The notes under the pieces are model-generated. The model was not told the origin of the DNA, did no database searches, and saw nothing but the letters and a program-made list of their open reading frames with translations. From the NCBI GenBank assembly GCA_044220535.1, contig JBGAQU010000070.1:1-14676 (forward strand): a DNA stretch of 14,676 nt. Reading direction: 5' to 3'. This document shows positions 6,036 through 14,507 of this stretch, one piece after another; the first letter of the stretch is position 1, and each line of letters starts with the position of its first letter. This stretch comes from JBDHTS01 sp044220535. Lineage in GTDB: Bacteria > Pseudomonadota > Alphaproteobacteria > Micavibrionales > Micavibrionaceae. A program made the translations under genes and the position numbers.

Positions 6036-7331
6036 TTAAAACGCCATAAACGGATCGGAAACCAGGATCGTATCGTCGCGTTCCGGGCTGGTGGACACCA
6101 TCGACACCGGCGCCTCGATCAACTCCTCGATCAACCGCACATATTTCACCGCCGCGGCAGGCAGATCGGCCCAGGACCGCGCCCCCCTGGTCGAATCCTT
6201 CCAGCCTTCAATGCTCTGGTAAACCGGCTTTACCTCCGCCTGATGAACGAACGAAGCCGGGTAATGATCAAGTTTCTGCCCGTCCAGCTCATACCCGACG
6301 CAAATCTTGATCTCATCCAGCCCGTCCAGCACATCCAGCTTCGTCAGTGCGATGCCGTCAATGCCCGACACCTTGCAGGCCTGCCGCACCATCACCGCGT
6401 CGAACCAGCCGCAACGGCGCTTCCGCCCCGTCACCGTACCGAATTCATGCCCGCGCTGGCCAATCAACTCGCCGATCTCATTCTGCTGCTCCGTCGGGAA
6501 AGGCCCAGTGCCGACGCGCGTCGTATACGCCTTGGTGATCCCCAGCACATATCCGACGGCACGGGGTCCCACGCCCGCGCCCGACGCCGCCTGCCCAGCC
6601 ACCGTGTTTGACGACGTCACATAGGGATAGGTGCCGTGATCGACATCCAGCATCACGCCCTGCGCGCCCTCGAACAGGATTTTCTCATTCCGCTTCTTCG
6701 CCTCGTCCAGCCGTTTCCACACCGGCGCGGCATAACTCAACACTTCCGGCGCGACCTGCATCAGCCGGTCGAAAATCTGCCCCGCATCCATCGTTTCCGC
6801 GCCAAGGCCTTTCAGCAGCGCGTTGTAATGCAACAACAACCGCTCCAGCTTTTCCTTTAAAAGTTCAGGATGCGCAAGGTCACAGACGCGGATGCCGCGC
6901 CGGGACACTTTATCCTCATAGGCGGGGCCGATGCCGCGCCCGGTCGTCCCGATCTGGCTTTTGCCCCGCGCGGCCTCAAATGCTTTATCGGCAGCCTGAT
7001 GCACGGGAAGGATTAAATTGGCGTTTTCCGCAACCATCAGATTGGCCGGCGTAATCTCCACGCCCTTGGCACGGACGGTTTCAATTTCCTGCAGCAACGC
7101 CCAAGGGTCGACCACGACACCGTTACCGATGACGGACATCTTACCTTTACGGATAATCCCGGACGGCAGCAGGCTCAGCTTATATGTCACCCCGTCAATG
7201 ACCAGCGTATGCCCGGCATTATGCCCGCCCTGGAACCGCACCACGACATCCGACCGGCTGGACAGCCAGTCGACAATCTTGCCTTTGCCTTCGTCACCCC
7301 ATTGGGAGCCGATGACTGCTACGTTCGCCAT
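6036..7331 (-). CDS. purA: Adenylosuccinate synthetase
   Basis: The 431 residues are full length for the family. The enzyme joins IMP and aspartate with GTP to give adenylosuccinate, the first committed step from IMP to AMP, in the cytosol. GSQWGDEGKGK at residues 8-18 holds the phosphate-binding loop and catalytic Asp13. GGHNAGH (35-41) holds the catalytic His41. IGTTGRGIGPAYEDK, GVMLDVDHGTYPYVTSSN and the C-terminal STSPERDDTI are further signatures. AGGGA about ten bases before the ATG supports the start. The upstream gene on the same strand ends 69 bases away. No purine riboswitch or PurR-like site was recognised. Nothing unusual is seen in the gene itself. Confidence 0.98.
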   Translation of the reverse strand: MANVAVIGSQWGDEGKGKIVDWLSSRSDVVVRFQGGHNAGHTLVIDGVTYKLSLLPSGIIRKGKMSVIGNGVVVDPWALLQEIETVRAKGVEITPANLMVAENANLILPVHQAADKAFEAARGKSQIGTTGRGIGPAYEDKVSRRGIRVCDLAHPELLKEKLERLLLHYNALLKGLGAETMDAGQIFDRLMQVAPEVLSYAAPVWKRLDEAKKRNEKILFEGAQGVMLDVDHGTYPYVTSSNTVAGQAASGAGVGPRAVGYVLGITKAYTTRVGTGPFPTEQQNEIGELIGQRGHEFGTVTGRKRRCGWFDAVMVRQACKVSGIDGIALTKLDVLDGLDEIKICVGYELDGQKLDHYPASFVHQAEVKPVYQSIEGWKDSTRGARSWADLPAAAVKYVRLIEELIEAPVSMVSTSPERDDTILVSDPFMAF

Positions 7332-7400
7332 AAGTTTTTTCCCTGAATTGTTCCTTTTATGTTTATAGGCAGCGCCACAAAAAAGAAAGCCAAAACATAG

Positions 7401-8570
7401 CTACTTCGGTGTCATCGCCATGCATATCTTGCTTAAGGTTTCTTCCGAAAACCGCTCCAGCACATCGCCCCTGTCCAAGGATGTATAATCCTCAAGCCCT
7501 GCCCATAACAGGTTCAGACTGCGAGCCAGGGCTGCGCTGCCTTCCTCCTCAACCCAGGCAGCGACCCGTTCAATGATCTGGTTTCTATAAAGGGAAAAAT
7601 TCTTGCTTATTGGCGTATAATGCCCATGCTTGTGGTTCGTTGAAATATTGAACGCCATCAAAAGCGCAGCGCAGTGCAAAGCCGTATCGGGTTTGAGCGT
7701 CGAATAATGTTTCCTAATGCTGATATCGAGCGCGTTCCAGATTTCAGGATTCGCCCGCCGCGCCAGCACATTCTCAACCGCATGCCCCGCAACTTCATGA
7801 AAAATCGCCGACAGCATGGAGGACGGGGTTTCAAACACATCCAGCTTGTAATGAATGGAACTTTTGATTCCTTTATCATTAATGAGACCGCACGCCGCAC
7901 CGCCGGGGCCGTTATACCGCAAAGGCGACGTGTAAGGCTCAGGCACGTCATATGCTTTTGCGATCAGGTGGGACACAGCCTCCACCCATCGCAATTTTTG
8001 CGGAAGTCCAAGGCAATCATACGCCTTCCATCCTGAAACAATAAACGCCAGCGAGTCCGGACCCTCACCGGACAAAACTCTCTCCTCCATCCGTTTCCAC
8101 GCCGCGCGATGATAGGCCTTCAATGCCTCGGGAATAGGTGCCGATTCATAAAAATGCGCACGCGCTTCGCAAACGATCTGTGTCGGGGGGCCTGAAAGGC
8201 AAAGCATAAATACCTTGTACAAGGCATCGTCATGCATCCCCGCCAGCCGGTATTTACTAAAATGGCGCAGAAAAACACGTGCCTTCAGATCGCTCAGGAA
8301 ATCACCATTGCACAACCCGTCATCTTCATCCTCGCCCGTGAGGATTTTCTGCAGATGAAAAGCAACCGTCATTTTATCGAGATCATCGGCATCAGCCATC
8401 AGCCGCGCCATATCGTCAGCCTTAACGCCGACAGAATGCGGAAACGCGACGAGCATGTCATGAAACATGCGCCCGCGCGGGCCTTCCAGAATGTCCGGAT
8501 CATTGAAATCAATGCGCCCCAGCATGCAGGCCCATAACGACGGCATCTCTGCCGCTCGCCTTTGAACCAT
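7401..8570 (-). CDS. HEXXGH-motif protein, smaller paralogue (putative zinc peptidase)
   Basis: With ATG 8570 the product has 389 residues. This start was chosen because GGGAGAGG lies just before it; a TTG at 8582 would add four residues. I do not recognise the family. HEVAGH is at 258-263 within FHEVAGHAVENVLARR, and NHKHGHY at 312-318, fifty residues on. The rest looks helical, soluble and without signal peptide or membrane span, so it is probably cytoplasmic. It aligns along its whole length with the adjacent 546-residue protein: FHDMLVAFPHSVG, ARAHFYESAPIPEALKAY, SSIHYKLDVF, the HEXXGH block, and ALLMAFN...NH..G.Y. HEXXGH is the zinc motif of dipeptidyl peptidase III (M49), but no wider M49 similarity is evident. 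It is shorter than its neighbour because it lacks the N-terminal 35 and C-terminal 150 or so residues. The function as a peptidase is inferred from the motif alone. Confidence 0.8.
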   Translation of the reverse strand: MVQRRAAEMPSLWACMLGRIDFNDPDILEGPRGRMFHDMLVAFPHSVGVKADDMARLMADADDLDKMTVAFHLQKILTGEDEDDGLCNGDFLSDLKARVFLRHFSKYRLAGMHDDALYKVFMLCLSGPPTQIVCEARAHFYESAPIPEALKAYHRAAWKRMEERVLSGEGPDSLAFIVSGWKAYDCLGLPQKLRWVEAVSHLIAKAYDVPEPYTSPLRYNGPGGAACGLINDKGIKSSIHYKLDVFETPSSMLSAIFHEVAGHAVENVLARRANPEIWNALDISIRKHYSTLKPDTALHCAALLMAFNISTNHKHGHYTPISKNFSLYRNQIIERVAAWVEEEGSAALARSLNLLWAGLEDYTSLDRGDVLERFSEETLSKICMAMTPK

Positions 8571-8671
8571 AACCTCTCCCAAGGTTTTATTGTTATTTTA
8601 TATGGTTAGGCGAAAAGCGATCTGAAATCAAGATAAGCAATCGTTCTCAGCCTGGGTAACAGACCTTATAA

Positions 8672-10312
8672 TTAAGCCGGAAGGAGTTCCGGACGCCAAT
8701 CAGGCGAGATCATAATCATCAAGTCTGGATCAGGGGACGCGTTCCTTCCCTCTAGCCCACCGAATTCATCCGCCAGCTGGCGCAGCGCTTCAACCGGATA
8801 ATTCTTCAATGCATCATGGCAATATTTGGCGCATTCCAGGGAATCTTCCGTCTTCGATAAAAACGACTGGCTTGCATAAGCTGCACCATCGGAACACAGG
8901 ACAAGAAGATCTGAAAGAACTTCCATATATTGCAGGCGATAGTCAGAATTTACGCAAAGATCGACTTTAATTAACAGATGACGCAGTATCCCCATGCTCT
9001 CGTTCACAAAATCCTTCAACTCGCCATCGGCCAGCGTTTTGATAAAGGCGCGGCATCTTGTTAGATCATCGACCAGGCTTTGTGTCGTTTCAGCCTTCAG
9101 TGACGCCAGGATATTGACCGCCTCATCCAGCCGGTTCAGCCTGTCGATGCAGTTTTTGCCGTTTTGCGTTTCGGCCATATTTGAAAATTTTTCGTTCAGT
9201 TGGACTTTATATTTTTCCAAGCATTCATCCGCGGCGAAATAATAACCGTACTCATGGTTGGCGTTATCATTAAAGGCAAGCATAAGAGCGCCTTTTCTCA
9301 AGTCAGAATCCGGATGAAGTATAGGATAACTGCGTTGAAAACGACCGCTCAGCGTATTCCATGCCACATCATGGCTTCGCCGGGCCAGCATGTCTTCAAC
9401 CGCATGCCCGGCCGCTTCATGAAAAGTCGCATATATGACGTCTTCGCGTGTTTTGAGTGCCGAAAATTTGTACCGAATGGTAGATTGCAGCGTATCCGGT
9501 TTCCCCGCTTCACAAGCTGCCAGCCCTGTTCCTATATATTCATTAAAACCTATTACAGGTTTGGGAATACCATGCGTGTCGGCGATTAGCTGGACGATGT
9601 GAGATGCCAGGTCTTTCTTGCTTTCGTCATTATCGTCAAAATCCCAAAAATTCCACATGCAGGAAAGGAGTTTTGCCAGTCTTTTAGGATCTTTAATTTT
9701 GTCAATATAGTCGCACATGTTTTCCTGCGCCCTTTCCAGGTAATCCTGAAGCGCGGCAGGGACGCGCACGGCTTCATAAAAATGGGCGCGTCCGCACCGC
9801 ACATCTTCAGTATCCGGCGCCATGGAGAGGCAATTCATGAAAAGATCGTACTGCTCCTGGTCGCTTAAGGAAGCAAGACGTTTGTGATCATAATTCTGCA
9901 GAAAGGCCTGGACCTTTATTTTGTTCAGGACCGCTTCGCACTGGCTGTCCGTAAAGCGGCATTTCGGATAGGCCTTATCGAACAACTCCGACAGATAAAA
10001 AAGGACCGCCTTCTTGCCTTGATCATCAAGCCCGGCCACGGACCGCACAACATGGCCGGCATCCAAACCCGACTGCATTGGAATATTAACCAGCATCTCC
10101 TGAAAAAACCGGCTGCAGGGTGTATCTTTTAAATTGGTATGGCAGGCAACATTCAGTTCTTCGAAAAGCCCAACCCAGAAATCCCCGTCTTTTTTATAGG
10201 TCGAATCACAGTCCCTAAGATTTTTTAACATGCGCACAATGCCGCGCTCACCCTTAACCCGTTGAGGTTTAAAAGGATTTTCTATATTTCCCTGAACAGT
10301 CAATCCGGTCAT
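8672..10312 (-). CDS. HEXXGH-motif protein, larger paralogue (putative zinc peptidase)
   Basis: The product has 546 residues and I do not recognise the family. HEAAGH lies at 298-303 in FHEAAGHAVEDMLARR, and NHEYGYY at 352-358, again fifty residues from the second His. The two blocks share with the 389-residue neighbour AHFYEAVRVPAALQDY (176-191), STIRYKF and ALMLAFNDNANH. Residues about 365-546 form an extra, probably helical domain not found in the neighbour. Cysteines are unusually frequent for a cytoplasmic protein. There is no signal peptide or membrane span. The ATG lies inside a large palindrome (10301-10345) and has no Shine-Dalgarno sequence, so translation may be leaderless or controlled, or the true start may be further in (Met28 is the next candidate). 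The gene is more A+T-rich than purA and glmM, which fits acquisition by transfer. Confidence 0.75.
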   Translation of the reverse strand: MTGLTVQGNIENPFKPQRVKGERGIVRMLKNLRDCDSTYKKDGDFWVGLFEELNVACHTNLKDTPCSRFFQEMLVNIPMQSGLDAGHVVRSVAGLDDQGKKAVLFYLSELFDKAYPKCRFTDSQCEAVLNKIKVQAFLQNYDHKRLASLSDQEQYDLFMNCLSMAPDTEDVRCGRAHFYEAVRVPAALQDYLERAQENMCDYIDKIKDPKRLAKLLSCMWNFWDFDDNDESKKDLASHIVQLIADTHGIPKPVIGFNEYIGTGLAACEAGKPDTLQSTIRYKFSALKTREDVIYATFHEAAGHAVEDMLARRSHDVAWNTLSGRFQRSYPILHPDSDLRKGALMLAFNDNANHEYGYYFAADECLEKYKVQLNEKFSNMAETQNGKNCIDRLNRLDEAVNILASLKAETTQSLVDDLTRCRAFIKTLADGELKDFVNESMGILRHLLIKVDLCVNSDYRLQYMEVLSDLLVLCSDGAAYASQSFLSKTEDSLECAKYCHDALKNYPVEALRQLADEFGGLEGRNASPDPDLMIMISPDWRPELLPA

Positions 10313-10345
10313 TTATAATTATGTATAATTAAAATGACCGGATTG
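10301..10345. repeat. 45-bp near-perfect palindrome over the start codon of the 546-residue gene
   Basis: Outer arms 10301-10314 and 10332-10345 are exact reverse complements over 14 bases (CAATCCGGTCATTT). Inner arms AATTAT/ATAATT (10317-10322, 10325-10330) continue the symmetry around a two-base centre, with a two-base versus one-base mismatch between. The start codon (10312-10310, minus strand) lies in one arm. It could be an operator for a dimeric regulator or, in RNA, a hairpin that hides the AUG. Confidence 0.8.
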
Positions 10346-10442
10346 CAAGAAATAAATACCCCCCCCGTTCTTTAAAAACAGGAGGTTTACTCAGTCTGTT
10401 ATATTCAATGTCGCAGCCTGTAAATAAGGCGTATTCCAACAT
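10346..10442. other. Intergenic region with a minus-strand G8 tract
   Basis: No gene seen. A run of eight C (10359-10366; G on the coding strand of the neighbours) lies 47-54 bases upstream of the 546-residue gene. No terminator for the 80-residue gene and no convincing -35/-10 pair were found. A+T-rich overall. Confidence 0.5.
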
Positions 10443-10685
10443 TTAACCGTAATGAAGCGCGAAAATGCGGCCTTTTTCATCAACGCCGATTGTAAGATGG
10501 GCAACATCGGCTAGAAAAGGCGCCCCGGGTTTGCGTTCATCGTCAACGATAATCGGACCCTGCACCTGACGATTGGGATCCGCTTTGGCTTTTTCAAAAG
10601 CCTTTTCCCTGAATATATTGCCGACTTTCAGGGTAAACATATCGGTCAATTTAACGCTTTGATGATCCCCATATTTCAGTGTCAT
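10443..10685 (-). CDS. Small protein of unknown function (80 residues)
   Basis: The sequence runs from MTLKYGDHQSVKLTDMFTLK to IGVDEKGRIFALHYG. I recognise no family. It looks soluble and mixed alpha/beta: short strands at both ends, a Lys/Glu-rich helix around residues 23-36 (NIFREKAFEKAKAD), and a loop VDDERKPGAPF in the middle. There is no signal peptide or membrane span. A G7 tract followed by A (10697-10690) just before the ATG acts as ribosome-binding site. It is 56 bases after glmM on the same strand and 130 bases before the HEXXGH gene, so it could belong to either transcript. Good start signal and ordinary composition support a real gene. Confidence 0.65.
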   Translation of the reverse strand: MTLKYGDHQSVKLTDMFTLKVGNIFREKAFEKAKADPNRQVQGPIIVDDERKPGAPFLADVAHLTIGVDEKGRIFALHYG

Positions 10686-10708
10686 AAAATCCCCCCCATG
10701 TTTGAATA

Positions 10709-10740
10709 TTCAGGATTCAATAAAACAAAACCATCCTGAA
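10709..10740. repeat. Short inverted repeat between glmM and the 80-residue gene
   Basis: TTCAGGAT (10709-10716) pairs with ATCCTGAA (10733-10740) across a 16-base A-rich loop. It directly follows the glmM stop codon. As RNA it is a weak hairpin without a T-run, so it is at most a partial terminator or processing site. Confidence 0.4.
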
Positions 10741-10741
10741 A

Positions 10742-12100
10742 TCAACCGGCCTTTTGCTCGATGGCCCGACACAATTCCTCTACCACCGACCGCACCAGCC
10801 CTTCATCCTTCCCTTCCGCCATCACGCGGATCAGCGGCTCAGTACCCGACGCGCGCACCAGCAACCGGCCTTCGCCGGACAGGGTTTTTTCGGCCTTGGC
10901 AATCACCTGCCGCACAAAATCATTATCCAGCGGTTTCGCCCCCGCTTTAAACTTCACATTCTTCAAAAGCTGCGGCAGCGGCGTAAACAAATTCAGCACT
11001 TCGCTTGCGGGTTTCCCCGCCTTGCGCATCGCGGTCAGCACCTGCAGCGCCGCCAGTAACCCGTCGCCCGTCGTGCCGATATCGGACATGATGATATGCC
11101 CCGACTGCTCACCGCCCAGATTATATCCATCCGCCCGCATGCGCTCCACCACATGGCGGTCACCCACCGGCGTCCGCACCATGTTAAGGCCTTTGGATTT
11201 CAAAAACTGCTCCAGCCCAAGATTCGACATGACGGTGGTCACAAGCCCGCCGCCTTTTAAGCTGCCATTCTCCTTCATGGTAACGGCCAGCAGCGCCATC
11301 AGCTGGTCACCGTCAATCCGCTGGCCTTTTTCATCCACCATAATCAGACGGTCGGCGTCACCATCCAGCGCAATACCAACATCCGCCTTTTCTTCCAGAA
11401 CCGTCTTCTGCAAGGCTTCCGTTGCCGTCGCGCCATAGCCAGCATTGATATTGCGGCCATTTGGGTTGATGCCGATGGCGGTCACATCCGCCTCCATCTC
11501 CCACAAAACCTGCGGCGCAACCTTATACGCAGCGCCATGCGCGCAATCGATCACAATTTTCAAACCGTCCAGCGTCTGGCGGCGCGGCAGGCTGGCTTTG
11601 ATATATTCGATATACCGCCCTGTCGCGTCATCCAGACGGCTGGCTTTCCCGATGCGGTCTGATTCCGGAAGCTCTGCGGTCAGGTCCCTTTGCAGCAACG
11701 ATTCAATCGCCGTCTCAAGCAAGTCATTCAACTTGAACCCGTCCGGCCCGAACAATTTGATGCCGTTATCCTGATACGGATTATGGCTTGCCGAAATCAT
11801 CACGCCGACATCCGCGCGCAGCGTGCGCGTCAGCAAGGCGATCCCAGGCGTCGGGATCGGCCCGACCAGCACGACCTCCATCCCCATCGCCACGAAACCC
11901 GACGCCATCGCCTGCTCCAGCATGTAACCCGACAGGCGTGTATCCTTGCCGATCACAACGCGGCGCGTATGCAGCCCGCCATTGTTTTGTTCCAGCGCCA
12001 GCGCAGTCGCCATCGCGACTTTCAAAGCCATATCCGCCGTCATCGGCCATATATTGGCCGTGCCGCGAATCCCGTCCGTTCCGAAAAATTTCTGTGTCAT
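10742..12100 (-). CDS. glmM: Phosphoglucosamine mutase
   Basis: The 452 residues are full length. The enzyme converts glucosamine-6-phosphate to glucosamine-1-phosphate in the cytosol, on the way to UDP-N-acetylglucosamine for peptidoglycan and lipopolysaccharide. FFGTDGIRGTAN (5-16) is the GlmM N-terminal signature. ISASHNP (102-108) carries the phosphoserine Ser105. DGDADR (246-251) binds magnesium. RASGTEP (416-422) is the phosphate-binding loop. MTQKFFGTDG is the usual N-terminus, so the ATG is secure although the upstream AAAGAG lies very close to it. The common neighbours folP and ftsH are absent; instead a divergent 702-residue gene begins 169 bases away, and that spacer shows no clear promoter to my eye. 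Confidence 0.98.
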   Translation of the reverse strand: MTQKFFGTDGIRGTANIWPMTADMALKVAMATALALEQNNGGLHTRRVVIGKDTRLSGYMLEQAMASGFVAMGMEVVLVGPIPTPGIALLTRTLRADVGVMISASHNPYQDNGIKLFGPDGFKLNDLLETAIESLLQRDLTAELPESDRIGKASRLDDATGRYIEYIKASLPRRQTLDGLKIVIDCAHGAAYKVAPQVLWEMEADVTAIGINPNGRNINAGYGATATEALQKTVLEEKADVGIALDGDADRLIMVDEKGQRIDGDQLMALLAVTMKENGSLKGGGLVTTVMSNLGLEQFLKSKGLNMVRTPVGDRHVVERMRADGYNLGGEQSGHIIMSDIGTTGDGLLAALQVLTAMRKAGKPASEVLNLFTPLPQLLKNVKFKAGAKPLDNDFVRQVIAKAEKTLSGEGRLLVRASGTEPLIRVMAEGKDEGLVRSVVEELCRAIEQKAG

Positions 12101-12269
12101 GCTCTTTGAGATACAAGATTTTATCGACTAAGCCCATGCAAAACTTCGATTTATCAGTAAAAACCATCTGAATAAAAACAGCCAGGCCGCCGCAACAATT
12201 AATCTTGCCTTTTGTTTTATGCTTATGGCAATATGTGGCTTGAAAATTAGATAAGAAAGACATGATAAA

Positions 12270-14378
12270 ATGCAACGTTTTGCCAGAGCATGCTTGGATC
12301 TTCAGTCCATAGCTTTTAAATGGGCCGAAACATTTTCATATATAAATACACTTGGGAGTTTTCCCTTGGCTTTTGAAGAGAATGGAAATCCAAGACGTTA
12401 TATGATTTATCCGGTTGGAAGCCTGATTTTAGGACGTGAAAAACCCAAACGTATAGAATTCAGCCCGAACAGGCTTACACTGAAAACGGCCGAAGTGCGC
12501 AGAACGCTCTTGGATTTACAGGAAGGGCAGTCCGCCACCATCCTTACAAACGGGCACCCTGAAGCCGTCATCATACGTGAAGCGGATATCGCAAAATTTC
12601 AACCCAAAACTTCATCCAATATAAAATGCGCCCCCGATCAACTGGCTGAAGATTTTTCCAAATACACCGGCGAATTACAGGCAGGAAATACCGTCACCGT
12701 TCAGGATTACATCCCCGGTCGTCAATATTCTGTCAGCCTCCTGCCATCCGAAAGCGCTCTTCCTAAAAATGCCAATCGCATTTCGGGCGTGGAAAACCGC
12801 ATGGGCGTTCCCTACATCAACGATGCAGTGCTGAAATCCTCGATGCTTCGCCTTCAGGACAGCGGCGAATCATTTGTTATTTTTACAGACACAAAACGTT
12901 TTGTAGTCGAATTGCTGACACCAGGCGACCTTGAAAAAGTGGAAGAAATACGCCGTCAGGCGCGCGAACAGGCTTATAAACGTGAAGGCTTGGATAAAAT
13001 TATACGCCGGGAGAATGAACACATGCCAGCAAGCAATCGTCGAGCACCCTACATTGCCCAGTCACAGCCACCAGCCACAGGTGTAACCGCAACTCGTACA
13101 GAAATTTCTTTGGGTAAAATAAACTGCATAGCCGATAGAGGCGGCTGGTCGAAAATTCCTTATAACGGCACCGAGATCATTGTGATTGCCGCCACGCATA
13201 TCCCTGAAGCAGCCACGCTCAGAGATAAGTCAGTCCGAATTGAACATTCGGCATTGACTAACAAAAGCATGATAAAGCTTGCTGATGCGACACTGGGAGA
13301 AGGCTTTGGAACCAAAAAACACAATACGCTTCATATTTATACTGCTGGCAACGGCATTCCTTCATTCGCCATCGCCACGGCGGATCTTGAAGAGTTGCTG
13401 GTGCCTGAAAACTATGAAGCCGATGCGGAGCTTGATGAAACAGCCAATGTAACGCCTGTAATGAACGAAGCTACTGCTGAAGAGCGCACTGCAACCGTGG
13501 CCACGGCTGATACTGAGTCGGCAACGCCCGCCATTGAAGAAGAACAGGCCCTCTCACCTCAACCAAAGGAATTTATTAATAGCTCCGGTGATGGTCTTTC
13601 CTATGAAGGGCTGGAAGTGGTTCCCGTTCATATATTCAGTGCATATTATAAAGAGATCCTTAGAAAACAGCTGGATCATGGCCTGCCAATCCTGATTGCG
13701 AAATGCAATCCGGCTCAGAGAAAGAACGATGTCATTACCGTCAGGGAAAATTCCACGATTGTTCTGCCTGTTACGGCTTCCGGACTGGGCGCAGAAACTC
13801 TGGCTGGCCTTCCTAATTCCCAGACAAATATCAGCAATTTCTTTACAGATTTTAAAAGAGGAACTGCAGATATAGCCTTATGCAGAGGTTACGTTTTTAT
13901 AAAGGCTGAAAAATTCCAGGAAATGCGCAGGAGGGCACCCGCAGTAGACAGCGCTGTGCCGACTAGTGTTGAAAGCATAGCTGAAACGCCAGCCAATATC
14001 GCGCTTACTGAAACAGCCACCATTGGACCGGCAACCACAAAACCTGCAACCGTCAATCTGGCGCTGCAGTTTCTACGAGCAGCGCGTCAGGCACAGAAAG
14101 GTCTGCCCTGTCCAATGGGCAACTTTATAGTCACGGCTCAGACGCAAGACCGGGATGCCCTTCAGGAAGACTATTCTTTCCAGACTCTTTGCGATGATGG
14201 AAAAGAACAGGCCATTCCTGTTATAGAACTGGATATTGCAAGGGCTGATAAACGCGCAGAACTCAAACAGCAACTGGCCAGCATCTTCGAAAACGCAAAT
14301 ACAAAAATTGCGATCATCCGTTTCAACGACAATTCCCCGGATGTTGCAATCTACAAACCAGCCTTTTTCACTATCTGA
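12270..14378 (+). CDS. Protein with five Phd/YefM-antitoxin-like modules (function unknown)
   Basis: The product has 702 residues with no signal peptide or membrane span. Residues 69-111 (LTLKTAEVRRTLLDLQEGQ, then ATILTNGHPEAVIIREADIAKF) resemble Phd/YefM antitoxins: start strand, helix, 'vvItr.GkpvAvlvs.edy' strand pair, helix. I see the same pattern, more diverged, at about 179-224, 322-378, 497-552 and 649-700. Each is preceded by a strand such as YMIYPVGSL, YSVSLLPSES, IIVIAATHI, VVPVHIFSA or FIVTAQTQD. Linkers are long; 385-433 and 555-595 are rich in Ala, Thr and Glu. No toxin partner gene is adjacent. Base composition is more A+T-rich than in glmM. GAAAGA about ten bases before the ATG is a weak ribosome-binding site; Met45 is an alternative start. 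The gene has its own terminator. DNA-binding or multivalent scaffold roles are conceivable; neither is shown. Confidence 0.75.
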   Translation: MQRFARACLDLQSIAFKWAETFSYINTLGSFPLAFEENGNPRRYMIYPVGSLILGREKPKRIEFSPNRLTLKTAEVRRTLLDLQEGQSATILTNGHPEAVIIREADIAKFQPKTSSNIKCAPDQLAEDFSKYTGELQAGNTVTVQDYIPGRQYSVSLLPSESALPKNANRISGVENRMGVPYINDAVLKSSMLRLQDSGESFVIFTDTKRFVVELLTPGDLEKVEEIRRQAREQAYKREGLDKIIRRENEHMPASNRRAPYIAQSQPPATGVTATRTEISLGKINCIADRGGWSKIPYNGTEIIVIAATHIPEAATLRDKSVRIEHSALTNKSMIKLADATLGEGFGTKKHNTLHIYTAGNGIPSFAIATADLEELLVPENYEADAELDETANVTPVMNEATAEERTATVATADTESATPAIEEEQALSPQPKEFINSSGDGLSYEGLEVVPVHIFSAYYKEILRKQLDHGLPILIAKCNPAQRKNDVITVRENSTIVLPVTASGLGAETLAGLPNSQTNISNFFTDFKRGTADIALCRGYVFIKAEKFQEMRRRAPAVDSAVPTSVESIAETPANIALTETATIGPATTKPATVNLALQFLRAARQAQKGLPCPMGNFIVTAQTQDRDALQEDYSFQTLCDDGKEQAIPVIELDIARADKRAELKQQLASIFENANTKIAIIRFNDNSPDVAIYKPAFFTI

Positions 14379-14393
14379 TCGCTCAATCAAACC

Positions 14394-14442
14394 AAAACTC
14401 CGCCATCCCACTGCATGAGGCAGATAGGATGGCGGGGTTTTT
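14394..14442 (+). terminator. Intrinsic terminator after the five-module gene
   Basis: A 15-bp stem (14394-14408 with 14427-14441), including the GC-rich core CCGCCATCC/GGATGGCGG and one T-G pair, is followed by the T-run of its 3' arm. The 18-base loop holds a small CTGC/GCAG hairpin. It starts 16 bases after the stop codon. Confidence 0.88.
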
Positions 14443-14446
14443 AATA

Positions 14447-14480
14447 AAGTTCCGAAATGCCATAAACTAATTTCGGACTT
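14447..14480 (-). terminator. Second hairpin, possibly a minus-strand terminator
   Basis: AAGTTCCGAAAT (14447-14458) and ATTTCGGACTT (14470-14480) pair with a single bulged base around an 11-base loop. Read on the minus strand it is followed by TTTATT, so it could stop transcripts leaving the insertion sequence. Confidence 0.45.
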
Positions 14481-14507
14481 ATTGGTTTGACTTTTGAAAA
14501 ATTTAAA

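Noticed and set aside
10761..11438. 225-codon plus-strand reading frame
   Set aside because: Antisense to glmM with Ser/Pro/Arg-biased composition; a shadow of codon bias.
11781..12275. 164-codon minus-strand reading frame at the glmM start
   Set aside because: It overlaps glmM in another frame; the glmM frame holds all conserved motifs and starts at the usual N-terminus.
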